64,000 nt of DNA, taken from assembly GCA_965243255.1 (NCBI GenBank), contig CBDEUH010000004.1, positions 1,736,001-1,800,000 on the forward strand, written 5' to 3'. This document shows, piece by piece, positions 63,790-64,000 of this stretch (the stretch's first letter is position 1; each line of letters begins with the position of its first letter). Origin of the DNA: Bin87 sp965243255 (GTDB lineage: Bacteria > Chloroflexota > Dehalococcoidia > Lucifugimonadales > UBA3495). Below the pieces are notes generated by a model. That model was given only the letters and a program-made list of their open reading frames with translations. It was not told where the DNA came from and ran no database searches. The translations under genes were made by a program, and so were the position numbers.

Positions 63790-64000
63790 ATGTTTGAGAC
63801 GCCAACGACTATTGACAACGTAGGGAAACGTGGCCAAGCCGTGTACGACGAAAACATACGGCATTTGGTGGAGTCGGAGCATCACGGCCGGTTCATAGCG
63901 GTGGAGCCGGACAGCGGCGACTATGTGATTCGAGACCGAATTGTGGACGCCCAGCTTGACATGCAGGCCAAACGACCCAACACGTATTCGCACATCATTC
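63790..64000 (+). CDS. Partial hypothetical protein, possibly antitoxin-like
   Basis: An ATG at 63790 with GAGGTGGG just upstream opens a frame that runs off the window after 70 codons. It begins MFETPTTIDNVGKRGQAVYD and includes HHGRFIAVEPDSGDYVI, a pattern seen in small proteins encoded next to aspartic-protease-like or toxin genes. It is not a cytochrome maturation protein, so the ccm cluster seems to end at ccmE. The family is uncertain. Confidence 0.6.
   Translation, partial: MFETPTTIDNVGKRGQAVYDENIRHLVESEHHGRFIAVEPDSGDYVIRDRIVDAQLDMQAKRPNTYSHII

Overview
The window reads as a chromosomal segment of a GC-rich, free-living bacterium. Several traits point to the Chloroflexota, probably a Dehalococcoidia / SAR202-like lineage. 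There is a single 16S rRNA gene with no 23S or 5S beside it. The RNA polymerase beta and beta-prime subunits are unusually long. A lipoprotein has a Pro/Thr-rich linker. Luciferase-like flavin oxidoreductases, SDRs, a GMC oxidoreductase and thiolase/acyl-CoA ligase genes recur. The lineage is an inference; a 16S search would settle it. No prophage, transposase, CRISPR array or tRNA gene was seen.

Layout. 1-5.3 kb: a divergent partial gene, a solitary peptide-type solute-binding protein, folP-folK on the minus strand and a biotin-type carboxyltransferase. 5.4-10.4 kb: a luciferase-like oxidoreductase coupled to rarA, facing a minus-strand ltaE / isochorismatase-like / arrestin-like operon. 10.4-11.1 kb: a repeat-filled gap. 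11.1-16.4 kb: hydrolase-lspA-rluD, then glnS-gltX. 16.4-22.7 kb: a K+ channel, an MBL-fold protein, a HEPN-like protein with mtaB, an iron-ADH-like protein and pyrD. 22.7-32.7 kb: rpoBC behind its own promoter and a structured leader. 32.8-36.6 kb: fumC, a GMC oxidoreductase and small proteins. 36.7-43.2 kb: gltBD, back-to-back with rsfS. 43.2-47.0 kb: a lipoprotein-thiL-tsaE-tsaB-ndk operon. 47.0-49.4 kb: the 16S rRNA unit and tmRNA. 49.5-53.0 kb: an SDR, a second luciferase-like enzyme, a CMD-like protein and a Gfo/Idh/MocA dehydrogenase. 53.2-56.1 kb: cysteine desulfurase, a PepC-type peptidase and a small HAD protein. 56.2-60.8 kb: a thiolase/OB-fold pair divergent from an SDR and an acyl-CoA ligase. 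60.7-63.8 kb: ccmABCDE for cytochrome c maturation, then a truncated gene at the edge.

Most genes are housekeeping (folate, tRNA charging, t6A synthesis and methylthiolation, transcription, glutamate synthesis, lipoprotein processing). They are interleaved with catabolic oxidoreductases whose substrates cannot be read from sequence. Several of these proteins lack residues that are catalytic or metal-binding in their families: the MBL-fold protein, the iron-ADH-like protein, the isochorismatase-like protein, the CMD-like protein and the SDR with a split glycine loop.

The most notable signals are these. The stand-alone 16S unit has its own consensus promoter, a 26-nt processing stem and a terminator. 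RpoC carries an insertion of about 415 residues and RpoB one of about 215. Small palindromic repeats lie inside mtaB and supply the C-terminal ends of the K+ channel, CcmA and CcmD. The gltB and rsfS promoters share one palindromic -35 element, with an operator-like dyad alongside. CcmE is of the Cys type.
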